Assembly: GCA_009746045.1 (NCBI GenBank)
Contig: RPFO01000389.1
Coordinates: forward strand, 2,377,638-2,441,637
Source: Mesostigma viride
Lineage: Eukaryota; Streptophyta; Mesostigmatophyceae; Mesostigmatales; Mesostigmataceae
DNA: 64,000 bases
Direction: 5' to 3'
Shown here: positions 9,531 through 21,611 of the stretch, in pieces
Layout of the letters: each line of letters opens with the position of its first letter
How positions within the stretch are numbered: the first letter of the stretch is position 1
The notes under the pieces: generated by a model
What the model was told of the DNA's origin: nothing
Seen by the model: the letters and a program-made list of their open reading frames with translations, nothing else
The model's database searches: none
Program-made: the position numbers and the translations under genes

Positions 9531-12500
9531 CTACTCTGGCCCTCCCCCCTTGGAGGCCATGAGCCCACGAAGCAAAGGGTATTGCAGCTCAGCCTTCTCC
9601 TCCAGCTTGGTGAGAGCATCTGCAGGGTTGTCCACGCCAGCCACATGTTCAATGTTAGCTAAGCAAGACATTTCCTTGAGCAACAAATAATCAAGGTCCC
9701 TGCTCCTGGCCAGCTGCCTGTGCACAAACTGCACCATGCCCATGCTGTCAGTTCTTACCAGTGTGTGCATCTGCAACCGACAGGAAGCCACTTGACATAG
9801 CTGGTAAAATAGCTCCCTCAAGTAAAGAGCAGTATGAAGCCCTTCACAGATTGCCCTGCACTCAGCAATGTCACTGCTGGGAGTTACCCTGTTTTGCAAC
9901 CGACTGTACCAGCAGACCAGAGAGGACTGTTCCTGCACCAGGGATATTAATGCTGCTGCACGGCCCCTGACCTCTGTGACCTTCCTACTATCCATAGAAC
10001 TGTCCACATAGAGCATCATGTCAAAAGGCCTGTACAAATCCAAAGGACCCAGCATGAGAGGGGGAGACATGCGAACAGCCTCTACCACTCTCTCAGCACC
10101 CACCTCAACCAGTTGGGAATCGGTCAACCGACTCAGTACCAACAGGTCAGGAGCACAAATGCTGGCCAGCCATGCCAACATACCTCGTATTGTTGCACAT
10201 CTGGCCTGGGTGATGGGCTCCTGCAAGGCATCTATGATCTGCTGAGGATAATCCTTACCACCCTCCAGCTGGATGGACCATGTACCCTGCTGATGGACCA
10301 AGGTCGCCTGCATTCCACAAAACACCATGGGCTCATTCTCAACCATGTACTGGATCTTACCCAGTTCAAACCGTTTCTGGATCCTGGCCAGAGTCAACTC
10401 TTGCCAAGTGGGATGGCCCAGGAGATGCAGATCATCACCATGCAGGGAGGCAAACGCTGGCAGCCCCTCATAGCTACCCTGAAACAGACAAGGATCAACT
10501 GGAGAGACTGAGAGACCACAGACAGACCTGAGGTACTTCTCCAAGCTCTTCCTCCAGATGATGGGACTCGATCTAAGGCCTTCCACGCCTTTGAGAATCC
10601 TCAAATACCTCGTCTTCAGCTCTGCCCTCCACACTGCAGGCACCTTAACAAAGAAAGGGGGTATTGTGCGCCAAGTATCCTGTGCTTCCTGCTGATCACC
10701 CTTAAGAAAAGCCCTCTTGAAATCTACCAACACAGAGCTATAGGGTATCCCCTTCTGCAGAAAAGACAAATAAATGCACAACAAAATCCTCCATGTATCA
10801 TGCAGCATCCCTGGTGTGTAAAGCTCCTCATCTGCTAACTGTCCAGTGCCATGGTACTCAGTCACAACTGGTCTAACATGTGGCACCTGCACGCCATCTA
10901 CCTCCTTGAGCTTGAGGACAAACATCAACCTGAGCAGCTGGTGATCCTCAGGGAGGACATCCACAGGCTCTGCACAGTTGGCAACTATCCACTCATGCCC
11001 AGAAGCAACAAAGCCAAGAGTCCATGCCTTAGCCATCTTGGGGCTTTGCATCATCTCCACTAGCTTGCGCCAAGGTACAGGACTCGTTCCTGGGATCTGG
11101 TACCTCTGCACACCCAACTCACGTGGGTCAAACGTAGTAGGGAGGATCAGCAGGTCCCCAGCAATGGGCTCCTTTGTATCAGGACCCTCTGCCTCTAGAC
11201 CCCTCACAGCCCTTACAGCCACACTAAGACCCTGGGAGTAGCGATATCTCTGCAAGGGAAGGCGGCCCTGCCCTTCTAATGCTAGCTCCTCAGAGGATAT
11301 CCTCACCCCTGGTAAGCACAAGAAGTTCTGACCTAGAATGGCAGGCCCCTGATACCCTTCAACCACACTGAACGTGGTGGGCACCCCCAGGATAGGCACA
11401 CTCACTTCTCCCAAGATCTTCATGGACACATTCCCAGAGAAATCAGACACAGCTAGGCAGCTAGGGGATGACCACTGCAAGCCTGCAGCATCCTCTACCC
11501 TTAGAATGGACACCTGTGAGTTGGTATCCACTTCTAGTGCTGGTGCCCCACATGACCCCCATCCCGTGAGCTTAGATACCTTGGGATCACGCTTGCTGTT
11601 CTGCAGAGCTCGAATGATGTCCGCCATAAGCAGCCCCCTGGACTGTGGTGCAGCCCTGGCCACCTCTGGCCTTGTGACAGACGTCTCAGCAGACTCCTGC
11701 TCACCCTCATCCATCCAGGACAGACCATAATCCAAGCATGGTGGGTTAGCATCTGCTGCCTGGCTCTCATCCTGCTCATCTCCCTCCAAGGGAGGATCAG
11801 GGCCGTCTTCAGGCCAGATTGCAGTTGGCCTTCTCTCCTTGACGTGAGCCCAGGATAGCCTGTACACGTGCTTGGGATTACTCTCCAAAGCCACCAGACA
11901 AGAATGGTTAGCTTCTCAACATGGGTTACCTGCCCATCTTGCCACTTGCCACGCTTGCCTGGTAATGACGGTTCCTTCCACATCCTGACCCTCAGTCCCA
12001 CCTGGGGCCTCAGCATTTTCCAACCCTTGTCCTTACGCCTCAATCTGGAAAACACCCTGTCTGCCTTCTTCAGGCAGGCTGCCACCACGTCCTGTGATAG
12101 CATACCAAACTGCAATGCCAGGGGAGAGACTGCCACACCATCATAGTAATAGGTTACCCTGTGGTTAAGCTGCTCCTCAATCCCCTTACACCAAGCTGCT
12201 TTCTCTAGAGCTGATGCCACAACAGGCACACTCCTAGCTGCTAGCACCACTGTTTTTACTTCACGTATAGATCTCTCTACAGCTCCCTGCTGCCCATGGA
12301 TTCCCTAGGGACCACTACCAACTTACAAGGAAGCTGGTCAGCCAGCTTGATCAAGCAGTCAAACTGCAAGTCAGCTTGCACCTTGGTGTACACCCCAAAG
12401 CCTGGCAACAAAGACTGGAGACCCATCAACAGCTGATGCTCCTGCATTCCAGGAAGAATGGTCAGCAACCTATATCTGCTAAACCTATCCACCCCCACCA

Positions 12501-13116
12501 ACAGATACATGCCCCTGATGTGTTGGATGTCCACCTGGATATCCCCCCGCTCTCTAGCAGGTTCTCTGGCATGGGACTGTGGGAGGCGAACAGCATTCTC
12601 CTGACAGACACAATTCTGAGCAGCTGCACTGCAGGCCTCTAGCAAAGGCTCCTTGCCAATCTTCCAAGCAAACATCTCTGCCTGCTTAGAGTGGCCAAAG
12701 ATATGGTGTAGAGTGTTTCCAGCCTGAGCATAGCTCAACCCCCTGTCAGCCTGGCTGCACAGAGAGGAACGTGACAAAGACTGTGTGCTTGGGATAGCAC
12801 GACCCACCTGCTGTTCTCTTGCTCCAGGGACCTCCTCCAAGGTAGCTCGGCTCCCAGAGCCAGCCCCGGTTCCCACAGAAGCTGCAGGTCCTTCCAGTCT
12901 GGCGGCTTGACTCCCAGAGTCAACCCCAACAACTGGAGACCCTGCACCTGCCACAGGCACAGGGAATTCCACTGCTGCAGCAGCGTTATTGCAATCATTG
13001 AGTGGAAGCACCTCATCATTCCCAACCCCTTGCTGCTGCACAAGAGGGACACCCCCATTACTATGTACAACTGTTCGTCCCACTAGGGGTGATTGACTAT
13101 TTACAGGGGACAACAT
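9531..13116 (-). pseudogene. pol: Pol of A2, two frameshifts in the integrase half
   Basis: Same domain order as A1. The uninterrupted join LLEACSAAAQNCVCQE shows the integrase zinc-binding Cys residues that A1 has split; the pair is C-V-C here and C-C-V-C in B. Frameshifts occur near 12300 (loss of a C before the ATGGGCAG motif) and near 11920. The distal 787 codons (11894-9531), covering protease (DTNSQVS), RT (HGDD) and RNase H (ADALTK), are open. The stop is TAG. Because A3 shares both frameshifts, they predate the duplication or come from a shared assembly source. Confidence 0.82.
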
Positions 13117-13122
13117 CTCAAG

Positions 13123-14467
13123 TCATGGCTTACCCACCTGGCCAGAGCCTGCTCCAGCAGACTTGGCCTGGTCTGGGCAGTCACGTCGCCAATGACCCGT
13201 CCTGCCACATCCAAAGCATTTGTCATCCTTCCCAGCAGCAGCCTTCTTCAGGCCACCCTGGTTCTGGCTGCTCTGACTGGCCTGGGTGCCCTGGCCCTGG
13301 CTCTTGCCTTGCCCTTGGCCACCCTTGTTCTGCTGACCACCCTGGTGACCACCAGCCTGCTGCTGACCCTTGCCTTTGGATCCCTGCTGCTGGCCCTTGC
13401 CACCCTGGTTACCATTCTGCCTGCGCCTGTTAGCCCTCTGACGCCTACTAGGTCTGGTTTCTCCCTGAGCACCCTGCCCAGGGGCGTCACCATGGACCTG
13501 ATGAGCGGAGGCTGAAGGGGCACCAGTCACCTGGATTGCCTTGCAAGCAGCATTGTCAGATGGACGGATATTGAAAATAACCTTTTGCAAGGCTGGCCAC
13601 GTCCCATCTGTCTGATCAGCAAACATCCTAGCTGCATTTCTCCCATCCACACTCAGCCCCATGCGATCCAGGAAGTAATCTGCCACTGCTCTGTCAGTCA
13701 GATTGAAGCCATGCTTGGCCCCCTTCTCCCTGATGCGTGTGAGCCGCTGCAGCTCCTCAGCTATTGTGCCCTTGATCTCAAAGGTATCATAGCTGAGCTT
13801 ATAGTGATTAGTGAGGTTGAGTACCTTATCAGAAACTCCTGACGTAGGCCCTCTAGGAACTGAGACCAAGTCAGCTTGTCCTTGACAGCTTGCCTAGCCT
13901 TGTCCCTCACACGCTCACTGAATCCCTATTAGTCGTGGATGTGTGGAATACCTGCACAAGGTTGACAGTGGGATCTACAGAGCATGAAACTAGCTCCATA
14001 TCCTCCAACCACTTGTCTAGCTCTTCCTGTCCCACAGGAGGCTTGAGAGGCTTCTGGCCATTCATCACAGCCACAGCACTCATATGAGGTCTAGTCCCAG
14101 GCAAAGCACGAGGGTCACTGCCAATGACAGCAGCTCCTACAGGTGCTAATGGCGCAGGAACATAGCTGCAGGAACACCAGACGCAGGCACACATGGTCTC
14201 TTACCAGGTGCTTGACGTTCAGCATCATTCTGGCCCTCCCCCGTCAGCACCACGCCGTCGGTTGGCCACCCTGCACGCTCCTCCCCTTGTGCCACCTCTT
14301 TCCTCTTCCGGTTGGATGCCCTCCTGCCATTGACGCCCTCTGCCGTTGGGATCGCCTGTCCCTCTGGCACGACGTTGGCGGGGCCTCCCGTGTCTGCCCT
14401 TGCCTCACCCCGCCATCCCCCGCTCCCGCCCCGCTCCCGCTGCCGCCCCGCGCGTGTTACGAAGCAT
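13123..14467 (-). pseudogene. gag: Gag of A2, frameshifted
   Basis: Homologous to the A1 gag from the ATG at 14467 to the TGA at 13123-13125. Single-base deletions near 14165, 13920 and 13845 split it into at least three frames. The C-terminal capsid part, Q/G-rich linker and CCHC knuckle remain in one open frame (13869-13123). A3 carries the same three deletions. Confidence 0.8.
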
Positions 14468-14519
14468 TATAAATACCACAGAAACACACGCAGATATGGC
14501 TGCTGGAACCCACTCAGGC

Positions 14520-15654
14520 TCACGCACTTACTCCAGACGAGGCCGCCTCCTGGCTTGCACTCGCCTGCCCCTCCTCACGGTCTGGACGCTGCTCAACACC
14601 CTCAGCAACCGGTATGGCTGCTGCTGCCTCTGCGACAATCTGGAGGTCTGGGTTAAACTCTCCCAGCACGCAGGTCACAGGTCGCCCGTCTCCTTGCGTT
14701 CGACTGGATGTTGTGTCTCACCTGGGTTGCGATGCCAAGCAAGATCGCGTACCCACCGCTTACCGCCGCCGACAAGCTCGTTCTGCTCGCCTCGGCCGTA
14801 ACGATCGTACTCGTGAGTCACCTCACGAGGGATATGCAGATCAGCTCTCTGCCTTCCTCGTAGGTCTCGGTAGTGCCGTCGCCCTCGTTTATCTGCTGGG
14901 CTGAGCGCTTGACGGAGCCCTCTGGCTTGTCAGTCCACTCAAAATGGACGTCTTCAGGCGTCTTCTCGACCCCCGTGACAATCTCCACCTCCGGACCCCA
15001 CGCAGTGGTGGTTTCCGGCCTCGGTGTATCAAGCCTGGAGTACACTCCGAAAGGCTGCGTGGTAATATAGAACCTGTCTGCGTACCCTCTCGACTCTTGC
15101 AAAAGGACAGCAACAAGATTCTCAATGGTTTGGGCAAATACCTCCGCCGTGCTCCAAGGATTCACCGCCTCCCGAGCACGCGCGTTCCGGATGATGTCGG
15201 CGTCTGGTACCCCCTCTCCTAGCACTGCTGTCGCCACCCAGTGGTTAAACAGTCGGGTGCTGCCGAGCGCTGTTGCCACAATCTGGCTAAGCGCCTCCCT
15301 GGCTAGGTCGAGACCGGCTAGCGTGATATGGGCGCCCTGATAAGCGACCTCCACACGATTAGCAGTTTCAGCTAGCGCGTCACGAATGCGCACCAACTCT
15401 TCCACCGCCACTCGCCCCGTCTCACCTGGAGAAATCACGACGCGAGCCCGTTGTATAATCGGGTCCGCCGCCGCTGGCCTGCTGCCTCCCCCACTCACCG
15501 CCACCCACCCCTCTTCTGCCAAGTGCCTCGCTACGTAGGCCGCTTGCACGAATGTTGGAGCGTTTGCTTGGTTACGGTAGGGGAAAAACGCTTGCGCGTC
15601 TCTCTGCTCGTTCGCCTCACCAGCACCGTGGCTGCTTGACGATGAACCAGACAT
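14520..15654 (-). pseudogene. ORF1 of A2, frameshifted
   Basis: Begins at the ATG at 15654 and matches A1 ORF1 closely for about 275 codons. A one-base deletion near 14857 (AGGCAAGG in A1, AGGAAGG here) then shifts the frame. The remaining C-terminal block (KRWVRDLAW onward) is present in another frame, and the original TGA is at 14520-14522. This is the same unrecognised family as A1 ORF1. Confidence 0.72.
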
Positions 15655-15676
15655 GAAAGCGTGGAAGCAATAGTAC

Positions 15677-16811
15677 GATTTGCGCAGCAACTCGTCAGCA
15701 GAGCTTGTGAGCTCCTGGTCCTTGCCGGCTGGAATGACCCTAGGCTGCTGGCTAGCAACCTTTATCCTCACACCAGGCCTACGACCCTCGATAGGCTCGC
15801 CACTCGTCGTGACGACCAAGGTTCGTGTGTGAAGACGCTCGTTGCCTCGTTGAGCCTCGAGCTATATGCAACCTCGTTCCATCCTTGTTCCTCGGTCATG
15901 AGCAACGCTGGGCAACGCTACATTGCCAGAGCCTCGTATCGCTGCCTGCATCCTCGTTGCAGGCAGCATACAGGAATCTCTGGCTATCCTGTGTCTAGGA
16001 CAGCACAGGACCTGCCACAGTCCTGCAAGGACTTACATCCTTGCAGACCTGCTGGCTGGTTACTGGCTTCTACTAGCCACAGTACCGTTGAGCCCTCAGT
16101 ACACTGTGTCCCAGTCACGTGAGAGTCAGGCTAAGCCTGTGCAGGCACGGCCTGCCACGTGTCCTGTCCACTATGCCCTGAGTGTGCCCGCCCTCGCCCA
16201 CCGGTCGGCAGTACTTCGGGACTTGATAACTTTCTAGTCCCTTGTCTGTTCTAGGCGGTTGACACGGCGTTGGAAAGGTCTCCTCAACCTGCATCCATCT
16301 AGCACATTGGTGCCCCAATATGCTAACTCCAACCCTTTCTTGTTTTGGAGCTTGGACCAGCCTGAGAACCTATCAGCCACTGTCCCCACAAGCCTTCAGA
16401 CATCTGATCCCTCCCAGAGACCAGACCTGCCTTTTCTTTTGGAACCTGAGGTGCCTCCAAATATTAGCTAGGCCTGCTCATTGGTTCAAAGGTTGCCCTC
16501 TGACCCACATGACATCCCAACCCTTTCTTTGGGAACCTGGTGTAGATTAAAGTTAGGTCTTCACTTAGTCAGAGGAGTTTGGATAGAGGAGTCCATGAAC
16601 GTACTATTGTGAGTTCCTGGTCATCCAGTTATCACAGGCGCCCGTTCATATGGCGCCCGCCACGGAGCCTCCTTTATCTTTTAAATCCTTCCAAAGACTG
16701 AGAGAGCCCTGACAAATGTTAGCCAACACATGGGGAGCCCATGTCCTCACTGAGGGATAAACTCAGGATTCATACATGCCAGGCTGAGGTCAGCTGGGGA
16801 ATCGAACCCCA
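15677..16811 (-). repeat. Terminal-repeat block (putative LTR) between A2' and A2
   Basis: This block of about 1.13 kb is the reverse complement of 25651-26788. It begins with the tRNA T-arm-like motif and ends at the position where the 26788 copy diverges. It holds a TATA-like TTTAAAA stretch but no coding potential. Because the 3' UTR of A2' joins directly to it and ORF1 of A2 follows it, it behaves as a single LTR shared by two tandem elements. The exact 5' boundary is not resolved. Confidence 0.6.
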
Positions 16812-19107
16812 CCCCATCTCCTCCAGGTTTGGATCAGCTCCTGGAACTGAGCATCACAAACAACAAGACATGACAATAACAAGATTATGTTTTATTATAA
16901 AGGAGTATAACCCATAGTGAGGCCCCTGGCAACCACGTCCAACATGGTCACACAACCAGGGATTTTATTAGCATGCAACAGGTTGGTTACAGAGAATATA
17001 TACAAATGTACAGCAACCTGTTAGAGCCAACACTTGGGCTGCCCTTGCAGGGTCCATTCCATGAAGACCCAAGGCCCATTACAAAGTCCTTAAGACTCTT
17101 CTGCAGCTCCATGACAGAGCCAGGCGAAATTCTCAGCCAGGGGAGTGACTCCACCCTGACCCCTGTCCAGCAGAGTGTGTCTGAACTCTGAAGGACCTGC
17201 TGTCAGCCACCACGTGGCTGCCCAGCCCACTGGGATGCCTCCCACCTAGAGCAAGGCTGTTTGGTCTACTCTGGCCCTCCCCCCTTGGAGGCCATGAGCC
17301 CACGAAGCAAAGGGTATTGCAGCTCAGCCTTCTCCTCCAGCTTGGTGAGAGCATCTGCAGGGTTGTCCACGCCAGCCACATGTTCAATGTTAGCTAAGCA
17401 AGACATTTCCTTGAGCAACAAATAATCAAGGTCCCTGCTCCTGGCCAGCTGCCTGTGCACAAACTGCACCATGCCCATGCTGTCAGTTCTTACCAGTGTG
17501 TGCATCTGCAACCGACAGGAAGCCACTTGACATAGCTGGTAAAATAGCTCCCTCAAGTAAAGAGCAGTATGAAGCCCTTCACAGATTGCCCTGCACTCAG
17601 CAATGTCACTGCTGGGAGTTACCCTGTTTTGCAACCGACTGTACCAGCAGACCAGAGAGGACTGTTCCTGCACCAGGGATATTAATGCTGCTGCACGGCC
17701 CCTGACCTCTGTGACCTTCCTACTATCCATAGAACTGTCCACATAGAGCATCATGTCAAAAGGCCTGTACAAATCCAAAGGACCCAGCATGAGAGGGGGA
17801 GACATGCGAACAGCCTCTACCACTCTCTCAGCACCCACCTCAACCAGTTGGGAATCGGTCAACCGACTCAGTACCAACAGGTCAGGAGCACAAATGCTGG
17901 CCAGCCATGCCAACATACCTCGTATTGTTGCACATCTGGCCTGGGTGATGGGCTCCTGCAAGGCATCTATGATCTGCTGAGGATAATCCTTACCACCCTC
18001 CAGCTGGATGGACCATGTACCCTGCTGATGGACCAAGGTCGCCTGCATTCCACAAAACACCATGGGCTCATTCTCAACCATGTACTGGATCTTACCCAGT
18101 TCAAACCGTTTCTGGATCCTGGCCAGAGTCAACTCTTGCCAAGTGGGATGGCCCAGGAGATGCAGATCATCACCATGCAGGGAGGCAAACGCTGGCAGCC
18201 CCTCATAGCTACCCTGAAACAGACAAGGATCAACTGGAGAGACTGAGAGACCACAGACAGACCTGAGGTACTTCTCCAAGCTCTTCCTCCAGATGATGGG
18301 ACTCGATCTAAGGCCTTCCACGCCTTTGAGAATCCTCAAATACCTCGTCTTCAGCTCTGCCCTCCACACTGCAGGCACCTTAACAAAGAAAGGGGGTATT
18401 GTGCGCCAAGTATCCTGTGCTTCCTGCTGATCACCCTTAAGAAAAGCCCTCTTGAAATCTACCAACACAGAGCTATAGGGTATCCCCTTCTGCAGAAAAG
18501 ACAAATAAATGCACAACAAAATCCTCCATGTATCATGCAGCATCCCTGGTGTGTAAAGCTCCTCATCTGCTAACTGTCCAGTGCCATGGTACTCAGTCAC
18601 AACTGGTCTAACATGTGGCACCTGCACGCCATCTACCTCCTTGAGCTTGAGGACAAACATCAACTGAGCAGCTGGTGATCCTCAGGGAGGACATCCACAG
18701 GCTCTGCACAGTTGGCAACTATCCACTCATGCCCAGAAGCAACAAAGCCAAGAGTCCATGCCTTAGCCATCTTGGGGCTTTGCATCATCTCCACTAGCTT
18801 GCGCCAAGGTACAGGACTCGTTCCTGGGATCTGGTACCTCTGCACACCCAACTCACGTGGGTCAAACGTAGTAGGGAGGATCAGCAGGTCCCCAGCAATG
18901 GGCTCCTTTGTATCAGGACCCTCTGCCTCTAGACCCCTCACAGCCCTTACAGCCACACTAAGACCCTGGGATAGCGATATCTCTGCAAGGGAAGGCGGCC
19001 CTGCCCTTCTAATGCTAGCTCCTCAGAGGATATCCTCACCCCTGGTAAGCACAAGAAGTTCTGCAAATCCTAGAATGGCAGGCCCCTGATACCCTTCAAC
19101 CACACTG
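16812..19107 (-). mobile_element. Truncated retrotransposon copy A2' (3' half)
   Basis: The 3' half of a minus-strand A copy: 3' UTR, RNase H, RT and part of the protease. It ends at about 19107 inside the protease coding region (middle of TTFSVVEGYQG). There the sequence switches to plus-strand ORF1 of A3 with a 2-3-base overlap (GTG). It is nearly identical to A2 and A3. Confidence 0.8.
17266..19107 (-). pseudogene. pol: Pol fragment of A2' (protease part, RT, RNase H)
   Basis: Contains the RT block with HGDD and the complete RNase H (YVDSS, AECRAI, RTDSMG, ADALTK) in an open frame from about 18657 to 17266. One base is lost near 18662 (CAACTGAGC for CAACCTGAGC), and further small indels lie near 18968 and 19063 close to the broken end. 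The integrase and Gag regions are absent. Confidence 0.78.
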
Positions 19108-20209
19108 TGCTGGTGAGGCGAACGAGCAGAGAGACGCGCAAGCGTTTTTCCCCTACCGTAACCAAGCAAACGCTCCAACATTCGTGCAAGCGGCCACGTA
19201 GCGAGGCACTTGGCAGAAGAGGGGTGGTGGCGGTGCAGTGGGGGAGGCAGCAGGCCAGCCGGCGGACCCGATTATACAACGGGCTCGCGCGTGATTTCTC
19301 CAGGTGAGACGGGGCGAGTGGCGGTGGAAGAGTTGGTGCGTATTCGGGACGCGCTAGCTGAAACTGCTAATCGTGTGGAGGTCGCTTATCAGGGCGCCCA
19401 TATCACGCTAGCCGGTCTCGACCTAGCCAGGGAGGCGCTTAGCCAGATTGTGGCAACAGCGCTCGGCAGCACCCGACTGTTTAACCACTGGGTGGCGACA
19501 GCAGTGCTAGGAGAGGGGGTACCAGACGCCGACATCATCCGGAACGCGCGTGCTCGGGAGACGGTGAATCCTTGGAGCACGGCGGAGGTATTTGCCCAAA
19601 CCATTGAGAATCTTGTTGCTGTCCTTTTGCAAGAGTCGAGAGGGTACGCAGACAGGTTCTATATTACTACGCAGCCTTTCGGAGTGTACTCCAGGCTTGA
19701 TACACCGAGGCCGGAAAACCACTGCGTGGGGTCCGGAGGTGGAGATTGTCACGGGGGTCGAGAAGACGCCTGAAGACGTCCATTTTGAGTGGACTGACAA
19801 GCCAGAGGGCTCCGTCAAGCGCTCAGCCCAGCAGATAAACGAGGGCGACGGCACTACCGAGACCTACGAGGCAAGGCAGAGAGCTGATCTGCATATCCCT
19901 CGTGAGGTGACTCACGAGTACGATCGTTACGGCCGAGGCGAGCAGAACGAGCTTGTCGGCGGCGGTAAGCGGTGGGTACGCGATCTTGCTTGGCATCGCA
20001 ACCCAGGTGAGACACAACATCCAGTCGAACGCAAGGCAGACGGGCGACCTGTGACCTGCGTGCTGGGAGAGTTTAACCCAGACCTCCAGATTGTCGCAGA
20101 GGCAGCAGCAGCCATACCGGTTGCTGAGGGTGTTGAGCAGCGTCCAGACCGTGAGGAGGGGCAGGCGAGTGCAAGCCAGGAGGCGGCCTCGTCTGGAGTA
20201 AGTGCGTGA
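19108..20209 (+). pseudogene. ORF1 of A3, 5'-truncated and frameshifted
   Basis: The start codon is missing. The first about 200 bases contain several single-base indels relative to A1 (near 19195, 19228, 19258 and 19290), a density much higher than in the rest of the copy. Another shift near 19720 separates the two long frames. The C-terminal block with KRWVRDLAWHRNPG is intact to the TGA at 20207-20209. Confidence 0.72.
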
Positions 20210-20260
20210 GCCTGAGTGGGTTCCAGCAACCATATCTGCGTGTGTCTGTGGTATTCTATA

Positions 20261-21605
20261 ATGCTTCGTAACACGCGCGGGGCGGCAGCGGGAGCGGGGC
20301 GGGAGCGGGGGATGGCGGGGTGAGGCAAGGGCAGACACGGGAGGCCCCGCCAACGTCGTGCCAGAGGGACAGGCGATCCCAACGGCAGAGGGCGTCAATG
20401 GCAGGAGGGCATCCAACCGGAAGAGGAAAGAGGTGGCACAAGGGGAGGAGCGTGCAGGGTGGCCAACCGACGGCGTGGTGCTGACGGGGGAGGGCCAGAA
20501 TGATGCTGAACGTCAAGCACCTGGTAAGAGACCATGTGTGCCTGCGTCTGGTGTTCCTGCAGCTATGTTCCTGCGCCATTAGCACCTGTAGGAGCTGCTG
20601 TCATTGGCAGTGACCCTCGTGCTTTGCCTGGGACTAGACCTCATATGAGTGCTGTGGCTGTGATGAATGGCCAGAAGCCTCTCAAGCCTCCTGTGGGACA
20701 GGAAGAGCTAGACAAGTGGTTGGAGGATATGGAGCTAGTTTCATGCTCTGTAGATCCCACTGTCAACCTTGTGCAGGTATTCCACACATCCACGACTAAT
20801 AGGGATTCAGTGAGCGTGTGAGGGACAAGGCTAGGCAAGCTGTCAAGGACAAGCTGACTTGGTCTCAGTTCCTAGAGGGCCTACGTCAGGAGTTTCTGAT
20901 AAGGTACTCAACCTCACTAATCACTATAAGCTCAGCTATGATACCTTTGAGATCAAGGGCACAATAGCTGAGGAGCTGCAGCGGCTCACACGCATCAGGG
21001 AGAAGGGGGCCAAGCATGGCTTCAATCTGACTGACAGAGCAGTGGCAGATTACTTCCTGGATCGCATGGGGCTGAGTGTGGATGGGAGAAATGCAGCTAG
21101 GATGTTTGCTGATCAGACAGATGGGACGTGGCCAGCCTTGCAAAAGGTTATTTTCAATATCCGTCCATCTGACAATGCTGCTTGCAAGGCAATCCAGGTG
21201 ACTGGTGCCCCTTCAGCCTCCGCTCATCAGGTCCATGGTGACGCCCCTGGGCAGGGTGCTCAGGGAGAAACCAGACCTAGTAGGCGTCAGAGGGCTAACA
21301 GGCGCAGGCAGAATGGTAACCAGGGTGGCAAGGGCCAGCAGCAGGGATCCAAAGGCAAGGGTCAGCAGCAGGCTGGTGGTCACCAGGGTGGTCAGCAGAA
21401 CAAGGGTGGCCAAGGGCAAGGCAAGAGCCAGGGCCAGGGCACCCAGGCCAGTCAGAGCAGCCAGAACCAGGGTGGCCTGAAGAAGGCTGCTGCTGGGAAG
21501 GATGACAAATGCTTTGGATGTGGCAGGACGGGTCATTGGCGACGTGACTGCCCAGACCAGGCCAAGTCTGCTGGAGCAGGCTCTGGCCAGGTGGGTAAGC
21601 CATGA
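20261..21605 (+). pseudogene. gag: Gag of A3, frameshifted
   Basis: Mirror copy of the A2 gag, with the same losses near 20566, 20809 and 20894. The open C-terminal part includes the Q/G-rich linker and the CCHC knuckle CFGCGRTGHWRRDC, ending at TGA 21603-21605. Pol starts seven bases later in the same frame. Confidence 0.8.
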
Positions 21606-21611
21606 CTTGAG

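Larger units (their letters stand above)
1..16390. repeat. Giant inverted repeat (about 7.3-kb arms, 28-base spacer)
   Basis: The sequence 1-9052 (without the 3767-5487 insertion) reads as the reverse complement of 9081-16390; base 1 pairs with 16390 and base 9052 with 9081. The spacer 9053-9080 holds a tRNA T-arm-like motif. The arms are near identical apart from scattered substitutions and single-base indels. A palindrome of this size is either a genuine inverted duplication or head-to-head insertion, or a fold-back assembly error. Confidence 0.85.
9053..16811 (-). mobile_element. LTR retrotransposon copy A2
   Basis: Minus-strand copy with the same gene order as A1 and no insertion in pol. 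From its 5' side it contains the terminal-repeat block (15677-16811), ORF1 (15654-14520), gag (14467-13123), pol (13116-9531) and 3' UTR to 9053. Several one-base deletions break all three genes. The same gag and pol frameshifts occur in A3. Its 5' terminal-repeat block is shared with the truncated copy A2' to the right, a tandem arrangement typical of LTR recombination. Confidence 0.85.

Noticed and set aside
9238-15340. Plus-strand frames across A2 (and antisense frames across A1 and A3)
   Set aside because: They mirror the pol, gag and ORF1 codons of the opposite strand, recur identically in each copy and lack independent motifs.
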